Positions 7,598-15,168 of a stretch of DNA of 64,000 nt are shown here, one piece after another. A program made the translations under genes and the position numbers. This DNA comes from Roseovarius sp. (GTDB lineage Bacteria; Pseudomonadota; Alphaproteobacteria; Rhodobacterales; Rhodobacteraceae). The notes under the pieces are model-generated. The model had not been told where the DNA came from. It made no database searches and worked only from the letters and a program-made list of their open reading frames with translations. The DNA lies in the NCBI GenBank assembly GCA_021775255.1, contig JAJFIA010000010.1, positions 1 to 64,000 of the forward strand, in the 5' to 3' direction. Numbering within the stretch: position 1 is the stretch's first letter; each line of letters starts with the position of its first letter.

Positions 7598-8629
7598 TCA
7601 CATCGGAACGAGCGCCCAGTAATCCAGATCAAGCAGGACATGCGCCAGGTATTTGCCGCCCTCGTCTTTCAAATCAAACGCCGCGCCGCCTTTGGTGGCC
7701 ACCAGCCGCAGGCGCAGGGCACCGACGCCCGGCGCGGGGGTTTCGGCGCGGTCCAGCACCTCGGACCATGCCTTGATGGTGTCGCCGCTAAAGCAGGGGT
7801 TGGCGTGGCTGCCGCCATTTAACCCTGCGATGATCTGCGCGTTGGCCAAACCGTTGAAGCTAAGCGCGCGGGCCATGGAAATCACATGCCCGCCATAGAT
7901 CAGCCGCTTGCCATCCTCGCGCAATGTGGCATCGAAATGCACCTTGGCAGTGTTTTGCCACAGGCGGGTTGCCAGCATGTGCTCGGCCTCTTCCACGGTC
8001 ACGCCGTCCACATGGTCAATCTTTTCGCCAATCTCGTAATCATTCCAGCGGTGCGGCTCACCGGCAAGGGTGAAGTTGTAATTGCTGAAATCAAGGCCCT
8101 CGGGGATTGTCAGATCTGAGGGATCTATCACCGCTGCCAGATCGGGGATTACGGTTTCAGGCGCGGGGGTTTGCGCATCACGTTTGCGCACCATGACCCA
8201 GCGGACATAGCTCAGCACCGCCTCGCCGTGCTGATTGCGGCCTTCGGTGCGGACCCAGACGATGCCGGATTTGCCGTTTGAATTTTGTTTGAGGCCGATG
8301 ATTTCGGACATGGCATGTAGGGTGTCTCCGGGATAGACCGGTTTGAGCCATTTGCCCATCGCATATCCCAGATTGGCCAGCGCGTTGAGCGAGATGTCCG
8401 GCACGGTTTTACCAAACACCAGATGAAACGCCGCGAGATCATCCAATGGGCTGCCGGGCAGGCCACAGGCGCGGGCAAATTCATCGGAAGAATAAAGCGC
8501 ATGACGGGCGGGATAAAGCGCGTGATAAAGCGCGCGCTCTCCGCCTGAACAGGTGCGCGGCACGGCGTGGTGGATGGTTTCACCCACCGTGTAATCTTCA
8601 AAAAACCGGCCCGGATTGGTTTTGGCCAT
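7598..8629 (-). CDS. mch: MaoC-like dehydratase, probable mesaconyl-CoA hydratase
   Basis: The 343-residue protein contains two hot-dog/MaoC-like halves: FFEDYTVGETIHHAVPRT and KWLKPVYPGDTLHAMSEIIGLKQNSNGKSG in the first, YEIGEKIDHVDGVTVEEAEH and YGGHVISMARALSFNGLANA in the second. This layout and length match the mesaconyl-CoA (beta-methylmalyl-CoA) hydratase of the ethylmalonyl-CoA pathway, which interconverts mesaconyl-CoA and beta-methylmalyl-CoA. A malyl-CoA-lyase-type gene (9394-10254) heads the same operon and supports the assignment. It starts two bases after the DUF1737 stop. Other members of the family are annotated simply as MaoC dehydratases, so substrate identity is inferred rather than shown. 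Confidence 0.8.
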   Translation of the reverse strand: MAKTNPGRFFEDYTVGETIHHAVPRTCSGGERALYHALYPARHALYSSDEFARACGLPGSPLDDLAAFHLVFGKTVPDISLNALANLGYAMGKWLKPVYPGDTLHAMSEIIGLKQNSNGKSGIVWVRTEGRNQHGEAVLSYVRWVMVRKRDAQTPAPETVIPDLAAVIDPSDLTIPEGLDFSNYNFTLAGEPHRWNDYEIGEKIDHVDGVTVEEAEHMLATRLWQNTAKVHFDATLREDGKRLIYGGHVISMARALSFNGLANAQIIAGLNGGSHANPCFSGDTIKAWSEVLDRAETPAPGVGALRLRLVATKGGAAFDLKDEGGKYLAHVLLDLDYWALVPM

Positions 8630-8631
8630 GA

Positions 8632-8835
8632 TCAGTGCTGCCCCAGTTTTGTATCGCGGGTGTAGGTGCCGGGGGCGTCTTTGATTACCGCCTGCCCGCA
8701 GCGCATGATGCCTTTGGCGGCGTCAAAGGCATAGGTCGGACTGCCGTGCAATTCCCAGCCTTTGTTGATCGCATCGGTGACCTTGTGGCAGAAATCCGAC
8801 GTATCATCCTCGCTGAGGAATCGGTAAAGTTTCAT
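8632..8835 (-). CDS. DUF1737-family small protein
   Basis: This 67-residue protein (MKLYRFLSEDDTSDFCHKV...) has the DUF1737 pattern: LYRFLxxxDTxxFCxKVxxAxxxGWxLxGxPTxxFD, followed by CGQAVIK. The family is small, soluble and functionally unassigned. The start at 8835 overlaps the end of nnrU by four bases (ATGA, 8832-8835) and the stop is two bases before the MaoC gene, so it belongs to this four-gene operon. A longer frame to 9009 runs through nnrU in another frame and is rejected. Confidence 0.85.
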   Translation of the reverse strand: MKLYRFLSEDDTSDFCHKVTDAINKGWELHGSPTYAFDAAKGIMRCGQAVIKDAPGTYTRDTKLGQH

Positions 8836-9389
8836 CCGTATGTTCCCAGAAACGGGTTGTGGCCAAGCCAGATGTGTATGCCGGTGATGATGGCAAAAAG
8901 CACCAGGGTAATGACCAGATTTTTGATGTCGCCTTTGAGAGTGCCCGGTGCGGGGCGCTCCCAGGTGCCGTCTCCGAGGTTGATCAGGCGCATTTCGATA
9001 ATGGCCCAAAGGCCAAGCCCGCCAAACAACACCAGTGAAGCCAGATCACCATTGACCAGAAGATGCGCAATGGCAAAAATCACCACGCCCATCAGCATCG
9101 GATGGCGGATTTTATCATCCAGCACGCCTTTGGCGCTGCCGATGCCAAAGGAGAACAATGCCAGCAACATCAACAGGTTATTGAGGTGCCCCATGCCCGG
9201 AAGCGGTGTATAGATTGGCAGAAACTCGGCCCTGCGATAGCCCAGAACCATCAACAGGATACTTATAAGAATGATCAGGGCAATCGGGCCGCGGGCCTTG
9301 TTGCCCATGCGGGCGCGGGCATTGGGGGCGGCGCGTTTGAAAAGATGGGCGACAATCCAAGCCATAAGGCCAAGTATAAGTAGGTTCAT
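8832..9389 (-). CDS. NnrU family membrane protein
   Basis: The 185-residue protein has five or six predicted helices and the NnrU pattern: AHLFKRAAPNARARMGN near the N-terminus, then DDKIRHPMLMGVVIFAIAHLLVNGDLAS (a histidine-bearing stretch) and a C-terminal GHNPFLG. NnrU proteins were named from a nitric-oxide-responsive locus of Rhodobacter and are related to isoprenoid-modifying membrane enzymes; their reaction is not certain. Start 9389 (MNLLILGLMAW) lies four bases after the stop of the malyl-CoA-lyase-type gene. There is no nitrite or nitric oxide reductase gene nearby, so a denitrification role is not supported here. Confidence 0.87.
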   Translation of the reverse strand: MNLLILGLMAWIVAHLFKRAAPNARARMGNKARGPIALIILISILLMVLGYRRAEFLPIYTPLPGMGHLNNLLMLLALFSFGIGSAKGVLDDKIRHPMLMGVVIFAIAHLLVNGDLASLVLFGGLGLWAIIEMRLINLGDGTWERPAPGTLKGDIKNLVITLVLFAIITGIHIWLGHNPFLGTYG

Positions 9390-9393
9390 GATA

Positions 9394-10254
9394 TTACTCC
9401 GCTGCCATGTCGGCCACTGCCTGCGCTTTGGCCAGAATACGGCCCGCAGCAACCACATGAAGGTTTTCTACAATAGTGCCATCGACCACGGCAATCCCCT
9501 GCCCCGAGGCGCGGCATTCCTCGAAGGCGGCGATCTGCCGTTTGGCCTGATCAATCTCGGAGGAGGTGGGCGCAAAGGCCGTATTTGCCCCCTCGATCTG
9601 TGCCGGGTGGATCAGGGTTTTGCCGTCAAAGCCCAGATCACGGCCCTGTTCGCATTCCGCCCTGAGCCCGTCACCATCGCGAAACCGGTTATAAACCCCG
9701 TCAATCGCCACGATCCGTGCTGCCCGTGCCGCCATGATGATGCTTTGCAGCGCCAGCATCAGCGGCAGGCGATCGGCGCGCATCCGGCTGCCGAGGTCTT
9801 TGGTCAGGTCATTGGTGCCGGTGACCAGCCCTTCAACCTGCCGGTGGGCGGCAATCTCACGGGCGTTGAACACGCTCATGGGCGTTTCCATCATCGTCCA
9901 GATGGGCATGTCCGGCCCCAGCAGATCAGCAAGGTTATCCACATCCGATGGTGTGTTGACCTTGGGCAGCAAAATGGCATCAGCCCCGGCATCGCGCAGG
10001 ATGCGCACATCCTCAAGCCCCCATTCGCTGGTCAGGGCATTGGTGCGGATGATCTTGGCGCGTTTGCCGTAACCGCCCTGTTGCAGGGCCTGTTTGAGGG
10101 TCTCCCTGCCCGCCGCTTTGGCATCGGGGGCAACCGCATCTTCAAGATCAAAGATGATGGCATCGGTAGGCAGGCTGCGCGCTTTGTCCAGCGCCCGCTC
10201 ATTTGAGGCAGGGATATAGAGGACCGAGCGTAATGGTCGTGTTGCGAAATCCAT
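9394..10254 (-). CDS. mcl2: HpcH/HpaI-type CoA ester lyase (malyl-CoA lyase/thioesterase family)
   Basis: The 286-residue protein matches the citrate-lyase-beta/malyl-CoA lyase fold. RPLRSVLYIPASNERALDKARSL is the CoA-binding start, IIFDLEDAVAP provides the acidic metal ligand region, LLPKVNT and MMETPMSV line the barrel, and GFDGKTLIHPAQIE closes the active site. Length and lack of the longer N-terminus of Mcl1 favour the Mcl2 type, which in Rhodobacter sphaeroides is a (3S)-malyl-CoA thioesterase acting after glyoxylate/acetyl-CoA condensation. The hydratase in the same operon fits this pathway. Start 10254 (MDFATRPLRS) has AAAGG nine bases upstream; the longer frame to 10344 lacks conservation. 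The symbol is a best guess between two paralogous types. Confidence 0.78.
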   Translation of the reverse strand: MDFATRPLRSVLYIPASNERALDKARSLPTDAIIFDLEDAVAPDAKAAGRETLKQALQQGGYGKRAKIIRTNALTSEWGLEDVRILRDAGADAILLPKVNTPSDVDNLADLLGPDMPIWTMMETPMSVFNAREIAAHRQVEGLVTGTNDLTKDLGSRMRADRLPLMLALQSIIMAARAARIVAIDGVYNRFRDGDGLRAECEQGRDLGFDGKTLIHPAQIEGANTAFAPTSSEIDQAKRQIAAFEECRASGQGIAVVDGTIVENLHVVAAGRILAKAQAVADMAAE

Positions 10255-10450
10255 CACTTGTGCCTTTGCAGTAATTTTCTTGCGCAGGAATGGCATTTTT
10301 GGGTGGAAAGCTTCAAGTCTTTTCGTGCCGCGGTGCAGAATCACCCCATAATTTTCATCATCGACCGGTAAATTAACCCTGTTTTGACACCCCGTTGGGC
10401 ATGTTGAACATCATTGGCGGCAGGGATCCCCCTAAAGAAAGGTGCTCTGT

Positions 10451-10756
10451 ATGAAAATGTTAGTGATAGGTTTTTGGGCTTTGATGGCCCTTACGGCAGG
10501 CCCGGTTTCGGCTGAGGGCCGTAATTGTGCCCCGCATGAGACCGTTGTTGAGCGGCTGGCCAGCAGATATGGCGAAACCCGGCAATCAATGGGGCTGGGC
10601 GCCAATAACGTGGTGATTGAGGTTTTTGCCTCTGATGAATCAGGCACCTGGACCATTACGGTGACAAGTGTCAGCGGGCTGACCTGTCTGGTGGCCAGTG
10701 GTCAAGCCTATGAAGCCATGGTTGAAGCGCTGCCTGCTGAGGGCAATGACGCCTGA
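10451..10756 (+). CDS. Small secreted protein of unknown function
   Basis: The 101-residue product has an N-terminal signal peptide (MKMLVIGFWALMALTAGPVSA, cleavage expected after VSA) and a compact mature domain with two cysteines: NCAPHETVVERLASRYGETRQSMGLG, then WTITVTSVSGLTCLVASG. The pattern is one I associate with conserved hypothetical periplasmic proteins of Rhodobacteraceae; the two cysteines could form a disulfide. Start 10451 is chosen because AAAGG stands eight bases upstream; an upstream ATG at 10442 would place the ribosome site too close. It converges on rpmE, with a terminator between. Confidence 0.8.
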   Translation: MKMLVIGFWALMALTAGPVSAEGRNCAPHETVVERLASRYGETRQSMGLGANNVVIEVFASDESGTWTITVTSVSGLTCLVASGQAYEAMVEALPAEGNDA

Positions 10757-10777
10757 GATATTTGCCCGGCATGAAAT

Positions 10778-10813
10778 GAAAACGCCGCCCCGGAAGCCCG
10801 GAGCGGCGTTTTC
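10778..10813. terminator. Bidirectional intrinsic terminator
   Basis: GAAAACGCCGC (10778-10788) and GCGGCGTTTTC (10803-10813) form a perfect 11-base stem; the intervening bases CCCGG/CCCGG extend it partly. The A-run before and T-run after make it work in both directions. It sits between the convergent secreted-protein gene and rpmE. Confidence 0.9.
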
Positions 10814-10834
10814 GTAAAGCAGCTACGCGGCTGA

Positions 10835-11056
10835 TCAGAAGCCAAGGCCCGCATATTTGTTTTTGAATTTCGAGACACGGCCGCCCACGTCCATCAGGCG
10901 GGTGCCGCCACCGGTCCAGGCAGGGTGTACGGAAGGGTCAATATCAAGCGAAAGCTGATCGCCCTCGGCACCGTAGGTCGAGCGCATCTGAACGATGGTG
11001 CCATCGGTCATTTTGACGTCGATGACGTGATAATCGGGATGGATATCTTTTTTCAT
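10835..11056 (-). CDS. rpmE: 50S ribosomal protein L31
   Basis: The 73-residue protein begins [20 protein letters not shown], the L31 signature, and has the loop [11 protein letters not shown]. It is the cysteine-free form: none of the four zinc-binding cysteines of the C+ type is present, so it does not need zinc. It lies 11 bases after rplS and ends the translation operon just before a strong terminator. Confidence 0.97.
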   Translation of the reverse strand: MKKDIHPDYHVIDVKMTDGTIVQMRSTYGAEGDQLSLDIDPSVHPAWTGGGTRLMDVGGRVSKFKNKYAGLGF

Positions 11057-11067
11057 CAGTCCAGTCC

Positions 11068-11451
11068 TTACGCTGATTTGCCCTTGAGGGGCTTGTAATG
11101 GGTGTTTTCGGCGATGCGGGCGGATTTACCACGGCGCGAGCGCAGATAGTAAAGCTTGGCGCGGCGCACGCGGCCCCGGCGAACCACCGAGATGCTGTCG
11201 ATATTGGTGGAATAGAGCGGGAACACACGTTCCACCCCTTCGCCAAATGAGATTTTGCGTACGGTGAACGAGCCGGCAATGCCTTTGCCGTTGTTGCGGG
11301 CGATGCAGACACCCTCAAAATTCTGAACCCTGGTACGAGTTCCTTCGGTCACCTTAAAGCCCACGCGAATTGAATCGCCGGGTTTGAAATCGGGAATGTC
11401 TTTCCCGAGTGAGGCAATCTGTTCGGCCTCAAGCTGTGCGATAAGATCCAT
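11068..11451 (-). CDS. rplS: 50S ribosomal protein L19
   Basis: L19 sits at the interface of the 30S and 50S subunits. The 127-residue protein starts [20 protein letters not shown] and carries the signature [22 protein letters not shown] and the basic [22 protein letters not shown]. The C-terminal extension [19 protein letters not shown] is slightly longer than in enterobacteria, as usual in alphaproteobacteria. GGAG lies eight bases upstream of 11451; the longer frame to 11487 is not conserved. Between this gene and trmD is a 389-base spacer, so rplS-rpmE may have their own promoter. Confidence 0.97.
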   Translation of the reverse strand: MDLIAQLEAEQIASLGKDIPDFKPGDSIRVGFKVTEGTRTRVQNFEGVCIARNNGKGIAGSFTVRKISFGEGVERVFPLYSTNIDSISVVRRGRVRRAKLYYLRSRRGKSARIAENTHYKPLKGKSA

Positions 11452-11840
11452 CGCTTTTACTCCGGTTATGCTTGTGGTTAATCCCACAAAGGTTTCGCGC
11501 GATCTGAGAGCTCGTGGTCTTCTTCCGGGTCCGCGATGCCGCGCCCGCCAGAGGTCAGGTCGTCATTTTCTTACAGTCGTTTGTCCGGGGCTGCCGCCTG
11601 TGGCCGAAGAAAGCCGGGCGGCGTATAGCCAAAACAAACAGGCCCTGATCCGATAAACGATTCTGAGCCACGCGGGTGTATAGGCGCTAAATCCGGCTGG
11701 ATCAACCCTTGAGGAGGGTGTTTTGAAAAGGAGCGCGCAGGGGCGCGCGCAGGGTTCATTTTTGCGTTTGCACGCGGCATTGGGGGCCAGCCCCCAAACC
11801 CCCGGAGTATTGATGGGAAAAATGAAAGGGGGATTGGGAT
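11452..11840. other. Spacer between trmD and rplS
   Basis: No convincing gene is seen in these 389 bases. Short frames here have poor codon use and no ribosome sites. The part next to rplS (about 11460-11560) should hold the rplS-rpmE promoter and leader. A hairpin repeat lies at 11780-11797, next to the end of trmD, where it could end the upstream transcript. I see no conserved RNA gene. Confidence 0.5.
11780..11797. repeat. GGGGGC/GCCCCC hairpin repeat
   Basis: TTGGGGGC (11780-11787) pairs with GCCCCCAA (11790-11797) across a two-base loop and is followed by ACCCCCGGAGTATT. From memory this belongs to a family of short intergenic repeats scattered in roseobacter genomes. In this position, 43 bases past the trmD stop, it may act as a terminator. 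Confidence 0.5.
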
Positions 11841-12620
11841 TTATTTGTTTTTCAGGTATTTTGCCCAGAGATCAGGGCGGATTTTGGCGGTGAGTTTTTC
11901 AGACATTTGCCGCCGCCATTCCGTTACTTTGGCGTGATTGCCCGAGGTCAGAACTTCGGGGATTTCATGGCCCATCCATTTGGCGGGGCGGGTGTATTGC
12001 GGGTGTTCCAGAAGACCGTTTGAATGGCTTTCCTCGGCCGTGCTTTCGGCATTGCCCAACACGCCGGGCAAAAGCCGCACGGTGGCGTCGATCATGGCCT
12101 GGGCGGCGATTTCGCCACCGGTCAGGACAAAATCGCCCAGGCTGACCTCTTGGATATCGTAGTGATCCAGCACCCGTTGGTCGACGCCCTCAAACCGGCC
12201 ACACAGAAGGGTGATGCCGGGGCCCGAAGCCCAGGTTTGTGCCATGGCCTGGGTGAAGGGGGTGCCGCGCGGGCTGAGGTAGATGATGGGCAATGATGTT
12301 TGTGCGGCTTCGATGGCGCGGCCCACCACATCGGCGCGCAGGACCATGCCGGCACCGCCGCCTGCGGGGGTGTCATCGACATTGCGGTGGCGGCCATCGC
12401 CGAAGTCGCGCAAAGGGATGGTTTCATATGTCCAAAGGCCATCGTGCAGGGCTTTGCCGGTGAGGCTTTCGCCCAGAGTGCCGGGGAAGGCCTCGGGGAA
12501 GAGGGTGATAATCTGTGCGGTCCAGGCATTTTTCAGGCGCGGGGTTGGGGTGATCAACTCGCGTGGTTGGGCGCTGGTGGTGATGGATTTGAGGCCATAT
12601 GATTTGGGGGTGTCAGGCAT
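11841..12620 (-). CDS. trmD: tRNA (guanine-N1-)-methyltransferase
   Basis: TrmD methylates G37 next to the anticodon of tRNAs reading CUN, CCN and CGG, preventing frameshifts. The 259-residue protein shows the SPOUT trefoil-knot residues: [31 protein letters not shown], and [20 protein letters not shown] with the catalytic Asp region, followed by EHPQYTRP. The N-terminal 30 residues ([13 protein letters not shown]...TPRLKNAW) form a short extension before [15 protein letters not shown]. The start at 12620 overlaps the rimM stop by eight bases (ATGCCTGA), indicating coupling; a longer frame to 12674 is unlikely. Confidence 0.97.
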   Translation of the reverse strand: MPDTPKSYGLKSITTSAQPRELITPTPRLKNAWTAQIITLFPEAFPGTLGESLTGKALHDGLWTYETIPLRDFGDGRHRNVDDTPAGGGAGMVLRADVVGRAIEAAQTSLPIIYLSPRGTPFTQAMAQTWASGPGITLLCGRFEGVDQRVLDHYDIQEVSLGDFVLTGGEIAAQAMIDATVRLLPGVLGNAESTAEESHSNGLLEHPQYTRPAKWMGHEIPEVLTSGNHAKVTEWRRQMSEKLTAKIRPDLWAKYLKNK

Positions 12621-13131
12621 CGGGGAAAAGCCCCTCAGGCGGGTCGGTGATGATCCGGCCTGATCTGAGATCAACCGTGGGTACAGCGCTTAACGTGAAG
12701 GGTAAAAGCACGGAATCGGCGCTGCTGGGGATCTGGATTTCGAGAATGTCACCGGCGCCGTGGTTGAGCACGGTTTTGACCTGGCCAAGCTGCTTGCCGC
12801 CGGTGTCAAAGACCTTCAGGCCAATGAGATCGGCGTGATAGTATTCGTCATCGGGCAGATTGGGCAATGCCTCGCGCGGGGCATAGAGCCGGGTGCCACG
12901 CAGGGCATCGGCCTGTTCTTTGGTCAGGACGCCGGTGATCCGGGCGGTAAAGCCGCCTTTAGCTTCGCCGATGAGGGCCACGTCAAAGCTGTGCTGGCCG
13001 TCTTCGCTGAGGAGGGGGCCATAGCTGGCGATGTCTTCGGCATTGGCGGTGAAGCTTTTCAACCGGACCTCGCCCCTTGTGCCAAAAGCACCGGAAATGA
13101 TGCCAACACAGATGCGGGTTTCAGCGGTCAT
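12613..13131 (-). CDS. rimM: 16S rRNA processing protein RimM
   Basis: RimM helps mature the 30S subunit head and binds S19. The 172-residue protein has the N-terminal domain [27 protein letters not shown], with the family's GxIxGxFGxxGExxxxSF pattern. The PRC-barrel domain follows: [37 protein letters not shown] and a C-terminal [21 protein letters not shown]. It lies between bluB (seven bases upstream) and trmD (overlap). Confidence 0.97.
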   Translation of the reverse strand: MTAETRICVGIISGAFGTRGEVRLKSFTANAEDIASYGPLLSEDGQHSFDVALIGEAKGGFTARITGVLTKEQADALRGTRLYAPREALPNLPDDEYYHADLIGLKVFDTGGKQLGQVKTVLNHGAGDILEIQIPSSADSVLLPFTLSAVPTVDLRSGRIITDPPEGLFPDA

Positions 13132-13137
13132 GGCGGG

Positions 13138-13767
13138 TTACCTCGTTTCAATCGGCAAGCTGTCGCGGCGGATTTCCCAGCCGGATGTTTCCAGCTCGGG
13201 CGTGTCGCTGCTGGTTTCGGGCCAGCCGATGCAGAGATAGGCCACAAGTGACCAGCACTCCGGTATGTTGAGATCGCGGGTGAGGGCCAGGGGATCAAGG
13301 ATCGAAACCCATCCCATCCCAAGCCCATGGGCGCGGGTCATGAGCCAGAACTGGGTAATGGCGGCGACCACCGAATAGCGGCGCATCTCGGGCATGGTGG
13401 CGGCCCCGAGGCCCGCGCCTTTGGCTGTGCTTTCATCACAGAAGACGGCCATCTGCACTGGTGCGTCCTGCATGCCGGAGAGTTTGAGCGTGCTGTATAG
13501 GGCCGCTTTTTCACCATCATATCCGGCAAGGGCGCGGGCATTTTCTGTTTGATAATTTTCCAGGGCAGTGGCGCGGGCCCGGGGGCTTTCGAGGCGGATA
13601 ATGCGCCAGGGCTCGGAAAGGCCCACCGAAGGGGCCAGCGTAAAGCTGGTGAGGCACTGCGCCAGCAATGCCTCATCCACCGGATCCGTGCGAAAGCGGC
13701 GCACGTCGCGCCGCCAGCACATCAGATCGTGCAGGTTATTCTGGAAGTCATTGGAAAAGCTCGACAT
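13138..13767 (-). CDS. bluB: 5,6-dimethylbenzimidazole synthase
   Basis: BluB is a flavin-destroying nitroreductase-fold enzyme that turns reduced FMN into 5,6-dimethylbenzimidazole, the lower ligand of vitamin B12. Family motifs are present: WRRDVRRFRTDPVDE near residue 20, APSVGLSEPWRIIRL, LKLSGMQDAPVQMAVFCDES, and the long signature MPEMRRYSVVAAITQFWLMTRAHGLGMGWVSIL, then LVAYLCIGWPE. The 209-residue length is normal. It sits inside the ribosomal operon between rpsP (18 bases upstream) and rimM (seven bases downstream), same strand, which is an unusual home for a cobalamin gene. No cob genes are nearby. Mesaconyl/ethylmalonyl-CoA pathways need B12-dependent mutases, so B12 synthesis fits the organism. 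Confidence 0.92.
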   Translation of the reverse strand: MSSFSNDFQNNLHDLMCWRRDVRRFRTDPVDEALLAQCLTSFTLAPSVGLSEPWRIIRLESPRARATALENYQTENARALAGYDGEKAALYSTLKLSGMQDAPVQMAVFCDESTAKGAGLGAATMPEMRRYSVVAAITQFWLMTRAHGLGMGWVSILDPLALTRDLNIPECWSLVAYLCIGWPETSSDTPELETSGWEIRRDSLPIETR

Positions 13768-13784
13768 TCCAGCGCGACCTTCCC

Positions 13785-14189
13785 TTAGCTTTCTGCTGCA
13801 GCTTCAGTCGCAGGGGCGTCTTCAGCCGGAGCAGCAGGGGCCTCGGAAGCGGCGGCGGCCTTTTCGGCTTTTTGTTCAGCGCGGTCTTTGGCTTTTTGGT
13901 GTGGCTCGCCTTTTTTGGGGTTGCTGCGGTCTTTCTTGGGCAGGTGATCGGCGGCTTCCAGCATGCGGCTGATGCGGTCGGTGGGTTGCGCCCCCTGATC
14001 CAGCCAGTGCTGAACACGCTCCATATCCATTTTCACGCGCTCTTCGCTGTCTTTGGGCAGCAGTGGATTATAGGTGCCCAGCTTTTCGATGAAGCGGCCA
14101 TCGCGCGGCATGCGGCTGTCGGCCGCTACGATGCGATAAAACGGGCGCTTTTTTGAGCCGCCGCGGGCGAGACGAATTTTCATGGCCAT
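13785..14189 (-). CDS. rpsP: 30S ribosomal protein S16 with acidic/alanine-rich tail
   Basis: The first 80 residues ([26 protein letters not shown]... LGTYNPLL... DRISRMLE) are S16, which stabilises the 30S body. The 134-residue protein is about 50 residues longer than the E. coli form. The extra C-terminus is a low-complexity tail of lysine, glutamate, alanine and proline ([17 protein letters not shown]... [10 protein letters not shown]), as commonly seen in Rhodobacterales. Two start codons are possible (14189 and 14183); GGAG nine bases before 14189 favours the first. The spacer to the next upstream gene holds a repeat hairpin. Confidence 0.97.
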   Translation of the reverse strand: MAMKIRLARGGSKKRPFYRIVAADSRMPRDGRFIEKLGTYNPLLPKDSEERVKMDMERVQHWLDQGAQPTDRISRMLEAADHLPKKDRSNPKKGEPHQKAKDRAEQKAEKAAAASEAPAAPAEDAPATEAAAES

Positions 14190-14224
14190 TGGTGTTTTCT
14201 CCTTTGAATGGCATTGGTGGGTGC

Positions 14225-14239
14225 GTGGGTTTCACCCAC
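14225..14239. repeat. GTGGGT/ACCCAC hairpin repeat
   Basis: GTGGGT (14225-14230), loop TTC, ACCCAC (14234-14239) form a short perfect hairpin, with an outer GGTGGGT at 14216-14222 that can also pair with ACCCACC (14234-14240). The unit GGTGGGTTTCACCCACCCTACG is one I know as a dispersed intergenic repeat in several proteobacteria. It lies between the chorismate mutase gene and rpsP. Confidence 0.45.
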
Positions 14240-14250
14240 CCTACGATTGG

Positions 14251-14547
14251 TTACTCAATGTGTTTCTTGTGGTGACGAATAACTTCGTCGATGATGAAGT
14301 TCAGGAAGTTTCGGGCGAAGACCGGATCGAGATCGGCCTGGATTGCAAGGGATTCCAACCTTTTGATCTGTTCCGCTTCACGGGCCGGATCGGAGGGGGG
14401 AAGGTGATGCTCGGCCTTGAGGCGGCCCACGGCCTGGGTGTGTTTGAAGCGCTCGCCCAGAGTATAGACAAGGATGGCATCAAGCCGGTCGATCGACTGG
14501 CGGTGCTCTTTGAGCAATTCAGCGGCCTGAGTGTTGGGATCAGACAT
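14251..14547 (-). CDS. Chorismate mutase (AroQ type)
   Basis: The 98-residue all-helical protein matches monofunctional AroQ chorismate mutase, converting chorismate to prephenate for phenylalanine and tyrosine synthesis. Key positions are visible: EHRQSIDRLDAILVYTLGERFKHTQAVGRLKAEH, with the Arg and Lys residues that bind chorismate, and DPAREAEQIKRLESLA in the second helix. PheA in this window (19409-20242) has no mutase domain, so this gene supplies that step. Two adjacent ATG codons exist; AAAGGAGG ends two bases before the first (14550) and five before the second (14547), so I choose 14547. It lies between the GNAT gene and rpsP. Confidence 0.9.
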   Translation of the reverse strand: MSDPNTQAAELLKEHRQSIDRLDAILVYTLGERFKHTQAVGRLKAEHHLPPSDPAREAEQIKRLESLAIQADLDPVFARNFLNFIIDEVIRHHKKHIE

Positions 14548-14609
14548 CATAGCCTCCTTTGTAGGCGTGATCAGCCATTTCCGCCGGACAGGCTGGGTTA
14601 GAGGGCAGG

Positions 14610-14643
14610 AGCCTCCGGCGGGGATATTTTTGGCCAGAAGAAA
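14610..14643. repeat. CCGGCGGGGATATTTTTGGCC intergenic repeat
   Basis: The bases GAGCCTCCGGCGGGGATA followed by TTTTTGGCCAGAAGAA just before the end of the GNAT gene match, from memory, a short sequence scattered between genes of roseobacters, often at 3' ends. It is related in position and content to the repeat at 11780 (CCCCCGGAGTATT). Function is unknown; a role at transcript ends is possible. Confidence 0.35.
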
Positions 14644-14649
14644 ACATCG

Positions 14650-15168
14650 TCATTGCGCCGCTCCTGGATGGGGCAAGGCAAAAACATTGCGAGCGAAGCC
14701 ATCGGGGAATGTATCGCGGCGGATGATTGTGCCGCCAAGGCGCTGGGCCAGTTTGCGGGCGGGAAGATTTTCGTCGCGCATATGGGTTTCGACCTGAGGC
14801 CAGCTCAGGGTGTCATAGCCATAGGTGATCACTGCCCGGCTTGCCTCGGTGGCGTAGCCTGCGCCGCGGTGGTCGGGCATCAGCCACCAGGTGAGTTCAT
14901 GGCGGGGCCAGTCATTCGGGTGTGCGAGGCCCGCGCCGCCGATAACCTCATCATTTGCAAGACTGAGGAGCCACATGCCAAAGCCTTTGTCCCAATGGGA
15001 GATATCAGCGGCGAGGTTTGATTGCACCTCTGTCAGGGTTTTACCGCCGCGATATTTTCCAAGTTTGGTATCCGACACCGCATTGAAGGCCATGTAGGTG
15101 CCAAGATCGGAGGGTTCCGGCGGGCGCATGGTCAGGCGCATGGTATGAAGAATGGGCGCGGTCATCAT
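14650..15168 (-). CDS. GNAT-family N-acetyltransferase (RimJ/RimL-like)
   Basis: The 172-residue protein has the RimJ/RimL layout: LHTMRLTMRPPEPSDL at the N-terminus, VIGGAGLAHPNDWPRHELTWWLMPDHRGAGYATEASRAVITYGYD with the acetyl-CoA motif (R/Q-x-x-G-x-G/A: DHRGAGYA), and ENLPARKLAQRLGGTIIRRD. The substrate is unknown; relatives acetylate protein N-termini or small molecules. It overlaps the ffh stop (ATGATGA at 15168-15162) and is therefore coupled to ffh. Either of two adjacent ATG codons (15168 or 15165) could be used. Confidence 0.88.
   Translation of the reverse strand: MMTAPILHTMRLTMRPPEPSDLGTYMAFNAVSDTKLGKYRGGKTLTEVQSNLAADISHWDKGFGMWLLSLANDEVIGGAGLAHPNDWPRHELTWWLMPDHRGAGYATEASRAVITYGYDTLSWPQVETHMRDENLPARKLAQRLGGTIIRRDTFPDGFARNVFALPHPGAAQ

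Noticed and set aside
9271-10206. 311-codon plus-strand frame over nnrU and the CoA ester lyase
   Set aside because: Antisense shadow of conserved minus-strand genes.
10380-10420. Sigma-70-like promoter TTGACA before the secreted protein gene at 10451
   Set aside because: A TTGACA is present but no convincing -10 at the right distance was seen, so it is not listed as a feature.
11452-11840. A structured RNA gene in the trmD-rplS spacer
   Set aside because: Only one short hairpin repeat is clear; no known RNA family pattern was recognised.
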